From Allorhizobium paknamense (GTDB lineage Bacteria > Pseudomonadota > Alphaproteobacteria > Rhizobiales > Rhizobiaceae): a stretch of DNA of 64,000 nucleotides. Below, one piece after another: positions 26,477 to 34,771 of the stretch. A program made the position numbers and the translations under genes. Location: NCBI RefSeq assembly GCF_030815125.1, contig NZ_JAUSWH010000018.1, positions 50,269 to 114,268 on the forward strand, given 5' to 3'. The notes beneath the pieces are model-generated. The model made no database searches and was not told the origin of the DNA. It saw only the letters and a program-made list of their open reading frames with translations. Position 1 is the first letter of the stretch. Every line of letters begins with the position of its first letter.

Positions 26477-27315
26477 GCTTCAGTCTCCGGCAGGTTCAGC
26501 CATTCCAGAAGCAGGCGGTTCACCTCTTCCGGGGCGGTGAGATTGACCATGTGGCGATGCGCGGCAATCACCCGTGCAAGGCCGTGGGGGGCAAGAGATG
26601 CCATGGTCTCGGCCATGGCGGCGGTGGAGTTCGGATCATCCGCGCCCGTCAGGAACAGCGCGGGACAGGGGCAGGCGGGCCAGGCATCCGCATAGGTGCT
26701 GTCCCCTTCGGCAAAGGCGGCATAGGCCGTTTCGTAGGCGTCCTTGTCCATGCGGGTCAGCCAGTCGCGGGTGAGGCGGCGGGCGATTTCACCCCCTTCA
26801 TCCGTGCCGAACCAGCGGCTGACCGGGCCTTCCACATCAATGCCCTCAGTGGCGATGGACCGGGCACGGGCGAGAACGGCAGCCTTGGCCGCCTCGTCGC
26901 GGCGATAGACGCCGTTCAGCAGCGCCACGCGGCGCAGCCTTTGCGGAAAGGTTGCGGCTGCACCGCCGGCAATCAGCGCACCCATGGAATGGCCGGCCAG
27001 ATTGACGCGCTCCAGCTGCATGTCATCGAGAAAGCCTGCCAGCCAGGCCACGAAATCCGGCAGCAGGCTGCCCTTGGGCAATGGGCTGCTTTGGCCATGG
27101 CCCGGCATATCCACGGCAATCACCCGATGCGAGGAGGAGAGCGCCTCGATCTGCGGTCTCCAGGCGTCGAGCCGCATGCCGACGCCGTGGATCAAAATCA
27201 AAACTTCGCCGCTGCCCCGCTCGACATAAGCGGTGCCGGAGGCGGTGTTCAGCCGCTGATACTCGTGAAGTTGAGCGGCTGGAGCGGCGGAAACATCAAG
27301 GTCTGCCATCTCCAT
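26473..27315 (-). CDS. Alpha/beta-fold hydrolase
   Basis: The 280-residue protein has the alpha/beta hydrolase features: oxyanion region LIHGVGMRLDAW, nucleophile elbow GHSMG (Ser110), an acid in FLTGADDPNS and a late His in AAHRHMVNLTAP. It probably hydrolyses an ester, amide or carbamate produced by or feeding the monooxygenase. The combination LLM monooxygenase, flavin reductase and alpha/beta hydrolase recalls RutA, RutF and RutD of pyrimidine ring cleavage, but RutB, RutC and RutE equivalents are missing. It lies nine bases after the DUF1185 gene. Confidence 0.82.
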   Translation of the reverse strand: MEMADLDVSAAPAAQLHEYQRLNTASGTAYVERGSGEVLILIHGVGMRLDAWRPQIEALSSSHRVIAVDMPGHGQSSPLPKGSLLPDFVAWLAGFLDDMQLERVNLAGHSMGALIAGGAAATFPQRLRRVALLNGVYRRDEAAKAAVLARARSIATEGIDVEGPVSRWFGTDEGGEIARRLTRDWLTRMDKDAYETAYAAFAEGDSTYADAWPACPCPALFLTGADDPNSTAAMAETMASLAPHGLARVIAAHRHMVNLTAPEEVNRLLLEWLNLPETEA

Positions 27316-27324
27316 TGTCCCGCC

Positions 27325-27927
27325 TCAGACGCCAGCCGGGTTTTGAACGTCCTGGCCGAGATCCTTCAGATCCTGGTAGCGGTCGCCGATGCGGTGATGC
27401 GGCCGCCCACCGACGGAGGCGCCGAGACCGATGACGATTTCATCGGCGGCGGGCGCATCGGGAATCGAGGTCTGGATGGTGAGGTAATGCGACCGGCGAC
27501 CCTCGTCATTCTTGTCCATCAGCGGGATCATAATGGGCGCATTCGCCGGGCCGCGCGTATTGCAGAAGGCAAGATAGGATTTGGCGCCCACAGCCGTGCG
27601 ATAGTGATTGCCGAAGCGCAGCGTGTGGATAAGGGCCGAGGCGTGCTCGATTTCACCATCAAGGCCCACGACCGCCGTCTTGCCATAGCCCTCCACCGCC
27701 TCGCCGGAGCCGACGGCATCAAGGATTATGCCGGTCAGCAATTCGCCGAGAACGGGGGCGTGGGCGTGAATTTCCGGCTTCAGGTCTTCCACGAAACCGC
27801 GACCGGCCCAGGGGTTCTTGATAACGGCGAAGGCCGAAAACAGCTTCAGCGGACGGGGCGCCTGCTTGCCGCCCTCAATCAGCGTGGTTTCGATCTGCAG
27901 CAGCGTTTTGCGGATGTGCAGGCTCAT
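27325..27927 (-). CDS. DUF1185 (amino acid synthesis family) protein
   Basis: The 200-residue protein resembles the DUF1185/amino acid synthesis family, recognized by HAPVLGELLTGIILDAVGSGEAVEGYGK and the late RGPANAPIMIPLMDK region. The biochemical role of the family is not established. GGAAGGGG precedes the ATG. It is the first gene of the monooxygenase operon and starts 27 bases from a strong palindrome at 27955-27976, so it marks the operon's promoter side. Confidence 0.78.
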   Translation of the reverse strand: MSLHIRKTLLQIETTLIEGGKQAPRPLKLFSAFAVIKNPWAGRGFVEDLKPEIHAHAPVLGELLTGIILDAVGSGEAVEGYGKTAVVGLDGEIEHASALIHTLRFGNHYRTAVGAKSYLAFCNTRGPANAPIMIPLMDKNDEGRRSHYLTIQTSIPDAPAADEIVIGLGASVGGRPHHRIGDRYQDLKDLGQDVQNPAGV

Positions 27928-27954
27928 GATGGACCCCTTCCATTTTCATTATTG

Positions 27955-27976
27955 ATATTATGGTATGCCATAATAT
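27955..27976. promoter_or_regulatory. Palindromic operator in the divergent promoter region
   Basis: Nine-base arms ATATTATGG and CCATAATAT flank TATG, forming a near-perfect dyad centred on TGG-N4-CCA. It lies in the 232-base gap between the DUF1185 operon and the divergent TauA-like gene. Fifteen bases of it (TATTATGGTATGCCA) recur exactly upstream of the GntR/FCD gene at 61391-61405, as expected for a regulator that controls itself and this region. The rest of the gap 27977-28159 shows no gene. Confidence 0.72.
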
Positions 27977-28159
27977 TTCGGAGTCAATCCGCCTTTTCAC
28001 CTCATCTGCATTTTCTATTTCCGAGTTTTTCGAGTGATTTTGTTCCGTATTCGGCGTCAGGCCCGGAACAGGCTTGCTTGTTATCCCGGCAGCGTCTGTT
28101 CATGCTTGGTGTGGGGCTGGCCGACGGGCGGTGGTCAAACGGATTTGAGGATGAAGTAT

Positions 28160-29167
28160 ATGCGCGGCTTTTTAACCACTATTGCCTCGCTGGCGGCGGT
28201 AGCAGCAATTCTTGGCGGTGCAAATCAGGCATTCGCGGCGGAAAAGACGGTCACTTTCGCCTATCAGGATATGATGACCCCCATTCGGGTGCTGATGGAA
28301 AGCGGCAAGCTGGAGCAGGAAACGCATACTGAGATCAAGTGGGTGAAATTCGGCGGCGGCGGCGATGTGATCCGGGCGCTGGCGTCTGGCGGCGTCGATG
28401 TGGGCGAGGCCGGGTCTTCGCCCATTGCTGCCGCTGCATCGCAGGGCCTGCCGATCAAACTCTTCTGGATTCTGGACGATATTGCCAATGCCGAACAGCT
28501 CGTTGCCCGCAATGGCAGCGGTATCAACAGCATCGCCGACCTGAAGGGCAAGACGGTGGCAACACCCTTCGTCTCCACCTCGCATTACCAGCTGATGTTC
28601 GCGCTGAAGGAAGCCGGGCTTTCGCCGCAGGATGTGAAGCTCGTCAACCTGCGCCCGCAGGAAATTGCCGCTGCCTGGGAGCGGGGAGATATCGACGCGA
28701 CATTTGTCTGGGCGCCGACGCTGGATATCGCCAAGAAGACGGGCAAGGTCATTGCCAGTGCCGGTGATTTCGCTGCCAAGGGCAAAGCGACCTTTGACGG
28801 TATCGTCGTGACGGATAGCTTTGCCGCAGAGAACCGCGATTTTCTGGTGACCTTCGTCAAGCTTCTCTCCGAAGCCGATGCCGATTACCGCCGCAATGCC
28901 GCAAAATGGACGCCCGACTCTGCCGAGGTGAAGGCGGTGGCCAAGTGGACCGGCGCCAAGCCCGAGGATGTGCCGGCTGGCATCGCCGCCTATCGCTTCC
29001 TCGATCTCAACCAGCAGGCCTCGAAGGATTGGCTGGGCGGCGGTGCTGCCGGGGCGCTGAAATCCACGGCGGAATTTCTGAAGGATCAGGGCCGGGTTCA
29101 GGCGCTGGCGCCGGATTACAGCCGCTTCGTCACGGCGGATTACGTCAAGGCCGCCCTGAGCAATTAA
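28160..29167 (+). CDS. TauA/SsuA-type periplasmic substrate-binding protein
   Basis: The 335-residue protein has a signal peptide (cleavage after NQAFA, near residue 26). Its mature part is of the taurine/nitrate/sulfonate class (VTFAYQDMMTPIRVLMESG, then GSSPIAAAASQGLPIKLFWI). It feeds the ATPase and permease encoded downstream. I prefer ATG 28160, with GAGG nine bases upstream; an ATG at 28151 abuts the same GAGG and would add three residues. The ligand may be a sulfonate, which would suit the divergent SsuD-like monooxygenase and reductase, or another small organic anion. Confidence 0.85.
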   Translation: MRGFLTTIASLAAVAAILGGANQAFAAEKTVTFAYQDMMTPIRVLMESGKLEQETHTEIKWVKFGGGGDVIRALASGGVDVGEAGSSPIAAAASQGLPIKLFWILDDIANAEQLVARNGSGINSIADLKGKTVATPFVSTSHYQLMFALKEAGLSPQDVKLVNLRPQEIAAAWERGDIDATFVWAPTLDIAKKTGKVIASAGDFAAKGKATFDGIVVTDSFAAENRDFLVTFVKLLSEADADYRRNAAKWTPDSAEVKAVAKWTGAKPEDVPAGIAAYRFLDLNQQASKDWLGGGAAGALKSTAEFLKDQGRVQALAPDYSRFVTADYVKAALSN

Positions 29168-29168
29168 A

Positions 29169-29283
29169 AGTATTTCCAGGAAAAGTGGAAGCCGATTTTC
29201 CGTCCGGAAATACGTAAAGAGAAAAAGTATTTCCAGGAAAAGTGGAAGCCGGTTTTCCGTCCGGAAATACGTAAAAACAAAAA
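29169..29283. repeat. Two tandem RIME-like elements, period 57 bases
   Basis: Two nearly identical 57-base units follow the tauA-like stop. Each contains TATTTCCAGGAAAAGTGGAA and TTTTCCGTCCGGAAATACG, whose ends are complementary and can pair. A tandem arrangement is unusual here; all other copies are single. The 135-base gap to the ATPase gene contains nothing else. Confidence 0.88.
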
Positions 29284-29302
29284 GATATCGGATCATCCCT
29301 CC

Positions 29303-30094
29303 ATGCTGTCACTGAAAAATGTCAGTCTGCGCTACGGTGAAGGGGCAGCCTCCGTGCTGGCCCTGTCGCATGTGGATCTGGAGATTGGCAGGGGCGAAGT
29401 CGTGGTGGCGCTCGGAGAATCCGGTTGCGGCAAGACCAGCCTGCTTTCCGCCATCGCCGGATTTCTGCCGATCAGCGAGGGTGAAATCAGGCTGGAGGGT
29501 AGTCCCATCACCGCGCCCGGCGCGGACCGGGGCGTGGTATTTCAGCGCCATGCCCTGATGCCCTGGCTGAACGTGGCCGAGAATGTCGCCTTTGGCCTGA
29601 CGCTAAGGGGCATGGCGAAGGCGGAGCGTCTGCGGCGGGCTGAAAGCCTGCTGGAAAAGGTCGGCCTCGCCGGATTGGGCGAAAAGAAGATCTATGAACT
29701 GTCGGGCGGCATGCAGCAGCGCGTGGGCATTGCCCGGGCGCTGGCTGCCGATCCGCGCATGCTGTTGATGGATGAGCCCTTCGGCGCGCTGGATGCCTTT
29801 ACCCGCGAGCAGATGCAGGAACTCATTCTCGATCTCTGGGCCGAGACGGAAAAGACGGTGTTTTTCATCACCCATGATGTCGAGGAGGCGGTATTTCTCG
29901 CCACGCGGCTGTTGATCCTCTCGCCGCGTCCGGGTCGGATTTCCCGCAGTCTTTCGCTGGATTTCAGCCGTCGCTATCGGGAAAGCCGTGACAGCCGCGT
30001 CATCAAGTCCTCGCCCGATTTCATCGCCGTGCGGGAAGAGGTGCTGGCGGAGATCCACGGAAAACGCGGTGTTTCTGGACGGAGGGTGGCATGA
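29303..30094 (+). CDS. TauB/SsuB-type ABC transporter ATPase
   Basis: The 263-residue ATPase shows Walker A GESGCGKT, signature LSGGMQQR and Walker B LLMDEPFGALD, typical of the nitrate/taurine/sulfonate ATPases. No clear ribosome site precedes the ATG at 29303, perhaps because a repeat has inserted just upstream. Its stop overlaps the permease start (ATGA). It powers the importer formed with the flanking TauA-like and TauC-like proteins. Confidence 0.87.
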   Translation: MLSLKNVSLRYGEGAASVLALSHVDLEIGRGEVVVALGESGCGKTSLLSAIAGFLPISEGEIRLEGSPITAPGADRGVVFQRHALMPWLNVAENVAFGLTLRGMAKAERLRRAESLLEKVGLAGLGEKKIYELSGGMQQRVGIARALAADPRMLLMDEPFGALDAFTREQMQELILDLWAETEKTVFFITHDVEEAVFLATRLLILSPRPGRISRSLSLDFSRRYRESRDSRVIKSSPDFIAVREEVLAEIHGKRGVSGRRVA

Positions 30095-30927
30095 GCAAGA
30101 TCGATCTCGTCCTCACTGCCGCAGATCGCAACAAGGCAGAAGCACCAGTCTTGCGGCGCTTTCGTCCGGGTTATGGCTGGCTGGGGCTGGCAACGGTGGC
30201 GGTGCTTCTGCTCATCTGGATAGTTGCCTCGTCGCTGGCGCTGGTCAGTCCGCTGTTCCTGCCATCGCCGCAAGCGGTATTTGCGGCCTTTGCCGATGCC
30301 GTGGCCGGTCGGCTCGACGGTGCGCCGCTTGCCGATCATGTCGCCATGAGCCTGTTCCGCGTCGTGCTGGCTTTTCTTCTGGCCGGGTTGATTGGCGTCC
30401 CGCTCGGCCTTGCCATGGGTCTTCATCGGGCCATCAGGGCGGTGTGCGATCCGGTGCTGGAATTCTACCGCCCGCTGCCGCCTCTTTCCTATCTGCCGCT
30501 GGTGGTCATCTGGTTCGGCATTGGCGAGACGGCGAAAATCCTGCTGATCTTCCTCGCCTGTCTTGCGCCGGTGGTGCTTTCGGCGCGGGCCGGGGTGCGG
30601 TCGGCAAGCCAGGACCAGATCAATGCGGCTCGGGCCTTGGGCGCGACCCCTTCGCAATTGCTGCACCGGGTCATTTTGCCTGCGGCGCTCCCGGATATTC
30701 TCGTCGGCCTGCGGATCGGCATGGGGGTTGGCTGGACCACGCTGGTGGCCGCCGAAATGGTGGCCGCCTCCACCGGCATCGGTCAGATGGTGCTCAATGC
30801 CTCGAATTTCCTGCGCACGGACGTGGTCGTTATGGGCATCTTCGTCATCGGCGGTTTTGCCGCGCTGATGGAATGGGGCATGCGCTGGCTGGAGCGTAAA
30901 CTGGTGCCCTGGAAAGGGAAAATCTAA
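30091..30927 (+). CDS. TauC/SsuC-type ABC transporter permease
   Basis: The 278-residue permease has about six membrane helices and the coupling motif NAARALGATPSQLLHRVILPAALP. The C-terminal half (GMGVGWTTLVAAEMVAAS) is typical of taurine/sulfonate permeases. It completes the TauABC-like importer. It is followed within three bases by a mosaic repeat that separates it from the convergent pcaB gene. Confidence 0.87.
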   Translation: MSKIDLVLTAADRNKAEAPVLRRFRPGYGWLGLATVAVLLLIWIVASSLALVSPLFLPSPQAVFAAFADAVAGRLDGAPLADHVAMSLFRVVLAFLLAGLIGVPLGLAMGLHRAIRAVCDPVLEFYRPLPPLSYLPLVVIWFGIGETAKILLIFLACLAPVVLSARAGVRSASQDQINAARALGATPSQLLHRVILPAALPDILVGLRIGMGVGWTTLVAAEMVAASTGIGQMVLNASNFLRTDVVVMGIFVIGGFAALMEWGMRWLERKLVPWKGKI

Positions 30928-30929
30928 AT

Positions 30930-30990
30930 TGTTTTTACGCATTTCCGGGCGGAAAACCGGTTCCCACTTTTCTCGGGACAATGCGCTCTA
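30930..30990. repeat. RIME-like intergenic element
   Basis: GTTTTTACGCATTTCCGGGC, GGAAAACCGG and CCCACTTTTCTCGGGA follow in the usual order. The element fills the gap between two convergent genes and supplies the TAG stop of pcaB at its edge. Confidence 0.8.
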
Positions 30991-32055
30991 GCTTTCTTGC
31001 CCAAGGCTCTGGATAGAGGTCACAAGCTCCGCTGCCAATCGCAGTGCTGCGCCCGTGGCCACGGCCATTTGCGGCAGCAGCAGCCATTCCAGCGTCCAGG
31101 CTGCGCCCGAGCGTTCCTGCTCATGCACGAGGGATTGATAAAGCCCGCCAATCTGAAGGGCGTTGAAGCGGGCGAGCGAGACCAGCACTTCTGCCGCAAC
31201 CGGGTTCTGCTTGTGCGGCATGGCCGAGGAACCGCCGCCGCCGGAGAGCTTGATCTCACCGCCCATCTCGGCCAGCAGCGCCACGTCCTGACCCATTTTG
31301 CCAAGGCTGCCGCTGATACGAGCCAAAAGATCGCCGATCTTGACGAGGCGGCTGCGCTGGCTCTGCCATTGCGGCACATCTTCGAGTTCGAGGCGTCTGG
31401 CGAGATCGGCGCGAACGGCCCCGGCCTTGTCGCCCAGCTTTTCCAGCGTGCCTGCGGCACCTCCGAATTGCAGCGCAAACCCGTGGGCCAGAAGATCGGC
31501 GGCTTCAAGACGGTAAAGATCAAGCGGTTGCCGCCAGGAGGCGATACGGGCCGCCACGGTAATGGGAATGGCCGCCTGCATGCGGGTATGGCCCATTAGC
31601 CGCTTGCCTCCCTGCCGGTCGGAAAGCGCCTGTAACCTCTCGGAAATCGTATCAAGCCGTTGATCGACAAGCGTGACCAATTGCTTGAGCCGCAGCATCA
31701 GGCTGGTGTCGATCACATCCTGGCTGGTTGCGCCGAAATGCACCTTTTCCGCCGCCTTGCCGCCCACGGCCTGACGCAACTGCTTGACGAAGGCCGGGAT
31801 CACAACCCCGTCCTGAGCTGTGCCCTGTTTCAGGGCATCGAGGTCGGGGCTGGCCTGTGCCAGCCCCGCCAGAATGGCGTCCGCATCCTCGGGCGTAATC
31901 ACCCCATGGGCCGCTTCCGCTTGTGCCAGCGCCCGTTCGAAGGCGAGCATGGCCGCAATATCGGCCTCGGCGGTGAAGAGGGCGGCAATATCCTCATCGC
32001 CCAGAAGGCCGGAGAGGAAGGCGTGATCGAAGGCCAGAAAATGCATGGGATCCAT
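30988..32055 (-). CDS. pcaB: 3-Carboxy-cis,cis-muconate cycloisomerase
   Basis: The 355-residue enzyme belongs to the fumarase/aspartase superfamily and converts 3-carboxy-cis,cis-muconate to gamma-carboxymuconolactone in the protocatechuate branch of the beta-ketoadipate pathway. The superfamily signature is visible as GGGGSSAMPHKQNPV, and FGATSQDVIDTS lines the active site. At 355 residues it is shorter than Pseudomonas PcaB (about 450), as is usual in rhizobia. The ATG overlaps the pcaG stop. It is the last gene of the pcaDCHGB operon. Confidence 0.93.
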   Translation of the reverse strand: MDPMHFLAFDHAFLSGLLGDEDIAALFTAEADIAAMLAFERALAQAEAAHGVITPEDADAILAGLAQASPDLDALKQGTAQDGVVIPAFVKQLRQAVGGKAAEKVHFGATSQDVIDTSLMLRLKQLVTLVDQRLDTISERLQALSDRQGGKRLMGHTRMQAAIPITVAARIASWRQPLDLYRLEAADLLAHGFALQFGGAAGTLEKLGDKAGAVRADLARRLELEDVPQWQSQRSRLVKIGDLLARISGSLGKMGQDVALLAEMGGEIKLSGGGGSSAMPHKQNPVAAEVLVSLARFNALQIGGLYQSLVHEQERSGAAWTLEWLLLPQMAVATGAALRLAAELVTSIQSLGQES

Positions 32056-32672
32056 CAGATATCGAAAAACACCGTTTCACCCTCCCCCTGGAGGCGAATG
32101 TCGAAGGTATAGGTGCTGCCTTCCTTCTTCGCAATCAGGGTGGGAATGCGGTTCTTGTGCTCGATGCGCGCCAGCACCGGATCGGCAGCGTTGGCGGCCT
32201 CTTCCTCCGGGAAATACATGCGCGTTTGCAGGCCGATATTGATGCCGCGCGCCACCACCCAGAAGGTGATATGCGGCGCCATCAGCTTGCCGCCCGCAAA
32301 GGGCACGGGGCCGGGCTTGATGGTCTCGAACACGAATTCGCCGGTCGCCATGTCACCGGGGCAGCGGCCCCAGCCGAGAAAATTCGGATCGGCGCTGCCG
32401 CGGGTTTCCGAGGGGCTGTTATAAAGCCCGTCGGCATCGGCCTGCCAGATTTCCACCAGCGCATCCTTCAGCGTATTGCCGCCGCCATCGATGACGAAGC
32501 CGCGCACGGTGATGCGCTCGCCCTTCGTCTTCTCGTTATAGAGCGGACCTGCGCCGAGATCCTTTTCGAACACGCCTTCGATGCCGCAGAAATTCGGCGT
32601 CAGGCCGATATGCACGTAAGGTCCGGCGGTCTGCGAGGGGCTTTCCTTCAGATATCCCAGAGGCTGAACCAT
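32055..32672 (-). CDS. pcaG: Protocatechuate 3,4-dioxygenase alpha subunit
   Basis: The 205-residue protein is the non-iron-binding alpha subunit of intradiol protocatechuate dioxygenase, which opens the ring between the two hydroxyls. The family segment TPNFCGIEG and the ALVEIWQADADG core are present. The start MVQPLGYLKESPSQTAGPYVHIG is the family N-terminus; the frame extended upstream overlaps pcaH and is not real. One base separates it from the pcaH stop. Confidence 0.93.
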   Translation of the reverse strand: MVQPLGYLKESPSQTAGPYVHIGLTPNFCGIEGVFEKDLGAGPLYNEKTKGERITVRGFVIDGGGNTLKDALVEIWQADADGLYNSPSETRGSADPNFLGWGRCPGDMATGEFVFETIKPGPVPFAGGKLMAPHITFWVVARGINIGLQTRMYFPEEEAANAADPVLARIEHKNRIPTLIAKKEGSTYTFDIRLQGEGETVFFDI

Positions 32673-32673
32673 A

Positions 32674-33414
32674 TCAGTTGCCCTCCTTGCGGTTTTCAAA
32701 CAATGTCGAACGGCGTCCACGCAGCACGATGTCGAACTTGAAGGCGCGCATGTCCATCGGAATGGTGGCGCTGAGATCCAGCGGTGCGACCAGCCGCTTG
32801 ATCGCCTCTTCATCGGGAATGGTCTTGACGATCGGACATTTCCAGATCAGCGGATCGCCTTCGAAATACATCTGGGTGATCAGGCGCTGGGCAAAGCCGT
32901 GGCCGAAGATCGAGAAGTGAATATGGGCGGGCCGCCAGTCATTCACCCCGTTCGGCCAGGGATAGGGGCCGGGCTGAATGGTCTTGAACCAGTAATAGCC
33001 GTTCTCATCGGTGATCGTACGGCCAAAGCCACCGAAATTCGGATCGATGGCCGCCAGATAGGTTTCCTTTTTGTGGCGATAACGCCCACCGGCATTGGCC
33101 TGCCAGAATTCCACCAGGGCGCCGCCGACACCGACGCCGCGTTCATCCAGAACCCGGCCATGCACCAGGATGCGTGGCCCGATGGCCATTTCACCCGGGC
33201 GGGCATAGTTGACGATGAGGTCGTTATCCAGCTCGTTCAGCATGTTATGGCCGAAGACGGGACCGGTGATTTCGCTTTTCGTGCCCTCCAGCGAAATCAG
33301 CGCCCGCTGCGGGGCGCGCAGCACCGAGGTCTTGTACCAGGGCGCATAGGGCAGGGGGTGCATATCGCGATCGCGGGCAAAGAAAGGCCCGGTCTCGGGT
33401 GGTCTGTTGGTCAT
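32674..33414 (-). CDS. pcaH: Protocatechuate 3,4-dioxygenase beta subunit
   Basis: The 246-residue beta subunit carries the catalytic non-heme Fe(III). Its ligands are visible as the Tyr of GGRYRHKKE, the Tyr of ENGYYWFKTI, and the two His of RPAHIHF. It pairs with PcaG to convert protocatechuate to 3-carboxy-cis,cis-muconate. GGAGGAG precedes the ATG. It follows pcaC by about 70 bases. Confidence 0.94.
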   Translation of the reverse strand: MTNRPPETGPFFARDRDMHPLPYAPWYKTSVLRAPQRALISLEGTKSEITGPVFGHNMLNELDNDLIVNYARPGEMAIGPRILVHGRVLDERGVGVGGALVEFWQANAGGRYRHKKETYLAAIDPNFGGFGRTITDENGYYWFKTIQPGPYPWPNGVNDWRPAHIHFSIFGHGFAQRLITQMYFEGDPLIWKCPIVKTIPDEEAIKRLVAPLDLSATIPMDMRAFKFDIVLRGRRSTLFENRKEGN

Positions 33415-33483
33415 GGCTCTCCTCCGTAAAGCCTCCGGTGCCTTCCTGAACGGGAAGCCCGGTCCCGGCGCGGTGTCAGTGAA

Positions 33484-33882
33484 TCAGGGTTTTGCGGTTT
33501 CCATCTCGGCAAGGGTAGCCTTGGCGATCTTGAAGGCGTGGTTGGCCGCCGGCACACCGGCATAAATGGCCACATGCATGAGGGCCTCGCGGATATCCTC
33601 GGCGGTGGCGCCGGTATTGGCGGTGGCGCGGATATGCATGGCCACTTCGTCATAATGGCCAAGGGCTGCCAGCAAAGCGATGGTGACCATGCTGCGCTCA
33701 CGCTTTGTCCAGTGCGTGCCGGTCCATACCCGGCCCCAGGCCGCTTCGGTGATCAGCGTCTGGAAGGGCTCGTCGAACGGTGTCTTGTTGGACTCGGCGC
33801 GGTCCACATGCGCATTGCCCAGAACGGAGCGGCGGGTTTTCATGCCCGTGGTGAAGGTGTCGGATGCTGGCGTGTCGGCCAT
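33484..33882 (-). CDS. pcaC: 4-Carboxymuconolactone decarboxylase
   Basis: The 132-residue protein has the carboxymuconolactone decarboxylase fold, with WGRVWTGTHWTKRERSMVTIALLAALG and the catalytic-helix segment EVAMHIRATANTGATAEDI. It decarboxylates gamma-carboxymuconolactone to beta-ketoadipate enol-lactone. It is encoded separately, not fused to pcaD as in PcaL. The start at 33882 lies one base after the pcaD stop. Confidence 0.93.
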   Translation of the reverse strand: MADTPASDTFTTGMKTRRSVLGNAHVDRAESNKTPFDEPFQTLITEAAWGRVWTGTHWTKRERSMVTIALLAALGHYDEVAMHIRATANTGATAEDIREALMHVAIYAGVPAANHAFKIAKATLAEMETAKP

Positions 33883-33883
33883 G

Positions 33884-34681
33884 TCAGGTCTCCGGCAGGG
33901 TTTTGAGGAAGGTTCGCACCCGGGCGGCATAGGCGGCGGGCTGTTCGATACAGGGAATATGGGCGCAGGCCTCGATCACGGCGAACTGGCTCCCCGGGAT
34001 GAGATCGGCTGTGCTCTTCACCAGTTCCACCGGCGTTGACCCGTCGCCATCGCCTGCCACGCAGAGAACGGGTACGGCAATGCGCCGGGCGGCCTCTGTG
34101 AAATCCGCGTCACGAATGGCCGCGCAGGTGCCGTTGTAACCGGCTGCCGATTGCCGCAGCAACATCGTGCAGCAGCCGGCATAGACAGGGTTGTCCACTC
34201 TCCGGAAGGCGGGCGTGAACCAGCGCTCCATGATCGGCTCCAGAAGCGAAGCGAGCCCGTCCGCCTCGATCTTGGCGATGCGGGTGTTCCACATCTCCGC
34301 TGTGCCGATGCGGTGGGCGGTGTTGCTGAGCACGATGGCCCGCACCAGATCGGGGCGCTTGGCATAGAGGCCCTGGGCGATCAATCCGCCCACGGAAAGA
34401 CCCCAGAGGATGACGGGCCGCGTTGCGACCTTTTCCAGAAGGCCGATCAGGTCGTCAACATGGTCGTCGATGGAATAGGGCGCCTCTCCCAGATCCGAAA
34501 GTCCATGGCCGCGCTTGTCATGGAGAAGATAGGCATAGTCCTCGCCCAGTTCCGCAATGACCGGATCCCAGATGCGGAAATCCGTGCCCAGCGAATTGAT
34601 GAAGACGATGAGCGGACGGTGGCTGTCGTTTCCAACACTGCGATAGTGCAGCGTCACGCCGTTGATCCTCGCGAAATCCAT
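33884..34681 (-). CDS. pcaD: 3-Oxoadipate enol-lactonase
   Basis: The 265-residue alpha/beta hydrolase converts beta-ketoadipate enol-lactone to beta-ketoadipate. The nucleophile elbow is GLSVGG (Ser96), the oxyanion region FINSLGTDFRIWD and the late His ACAHIPC. The start MDFARINGV is preceded by GGAGGA. It is the first gene of the pcaDCHGB operon and diverges from pcaQ, the order typical of Agrobacterium and Sinorhizobium. Confidence 0.93.
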   Translation of the reverse strand: MDFARINGVTLHYRSVGNDSHRPLIVFINSLGTDFRIWDPVIAELGEDYAYLLHDKRGHGLSDLGEAPYSIDDHVDDLIGLLEKVATRPVILWGLSVGGLIAQGLYAKRPDLVRAIVLSNTAHRIGTAEMWNTRIAKIEADGLASLLEPIMERWFTPAFRRVDNPVYAGCCTMLLRQSAAGYNGTCAAIRDADFTEAARRIAVPVLCVAGDGDGSTPVELVKSTADLIPGSQFAVIEACAHIPCIEQPAAYAARVRTFLKTLPET

Positions 34682-34752
34682 GATGTCCTCCTGTTGAAAG
34701 CGATCTTGCACCAGACAGAAAGTTAAGTAAAATTACTTTTATGGCCTTTTTG

Positions 34753-34768
34753 ATAACTACAGGATTAT
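34753..34768. promoter_or_regulatory. Candidate PcaQ binding site
   Basis: ATAACT-ACAG-GATTAT resembles the published PcaQ box ATAACC-N4-GGTTAA, matching nine of twelve defined bases. It lies in the 90-base divergent region of pcaD and pcaQ, just upstream of the pcaQ start, where activation of pcaD and autoregulation would both be possible. Confidence 0.5.
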
Positions 34769-34771
34769 GAA

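Noticed and set aside
29169..29283. CRISPR array
   Set aside because: There are only two tandem units without distinct spacers and no cas genes. The units match dispersed RIME-like elements.
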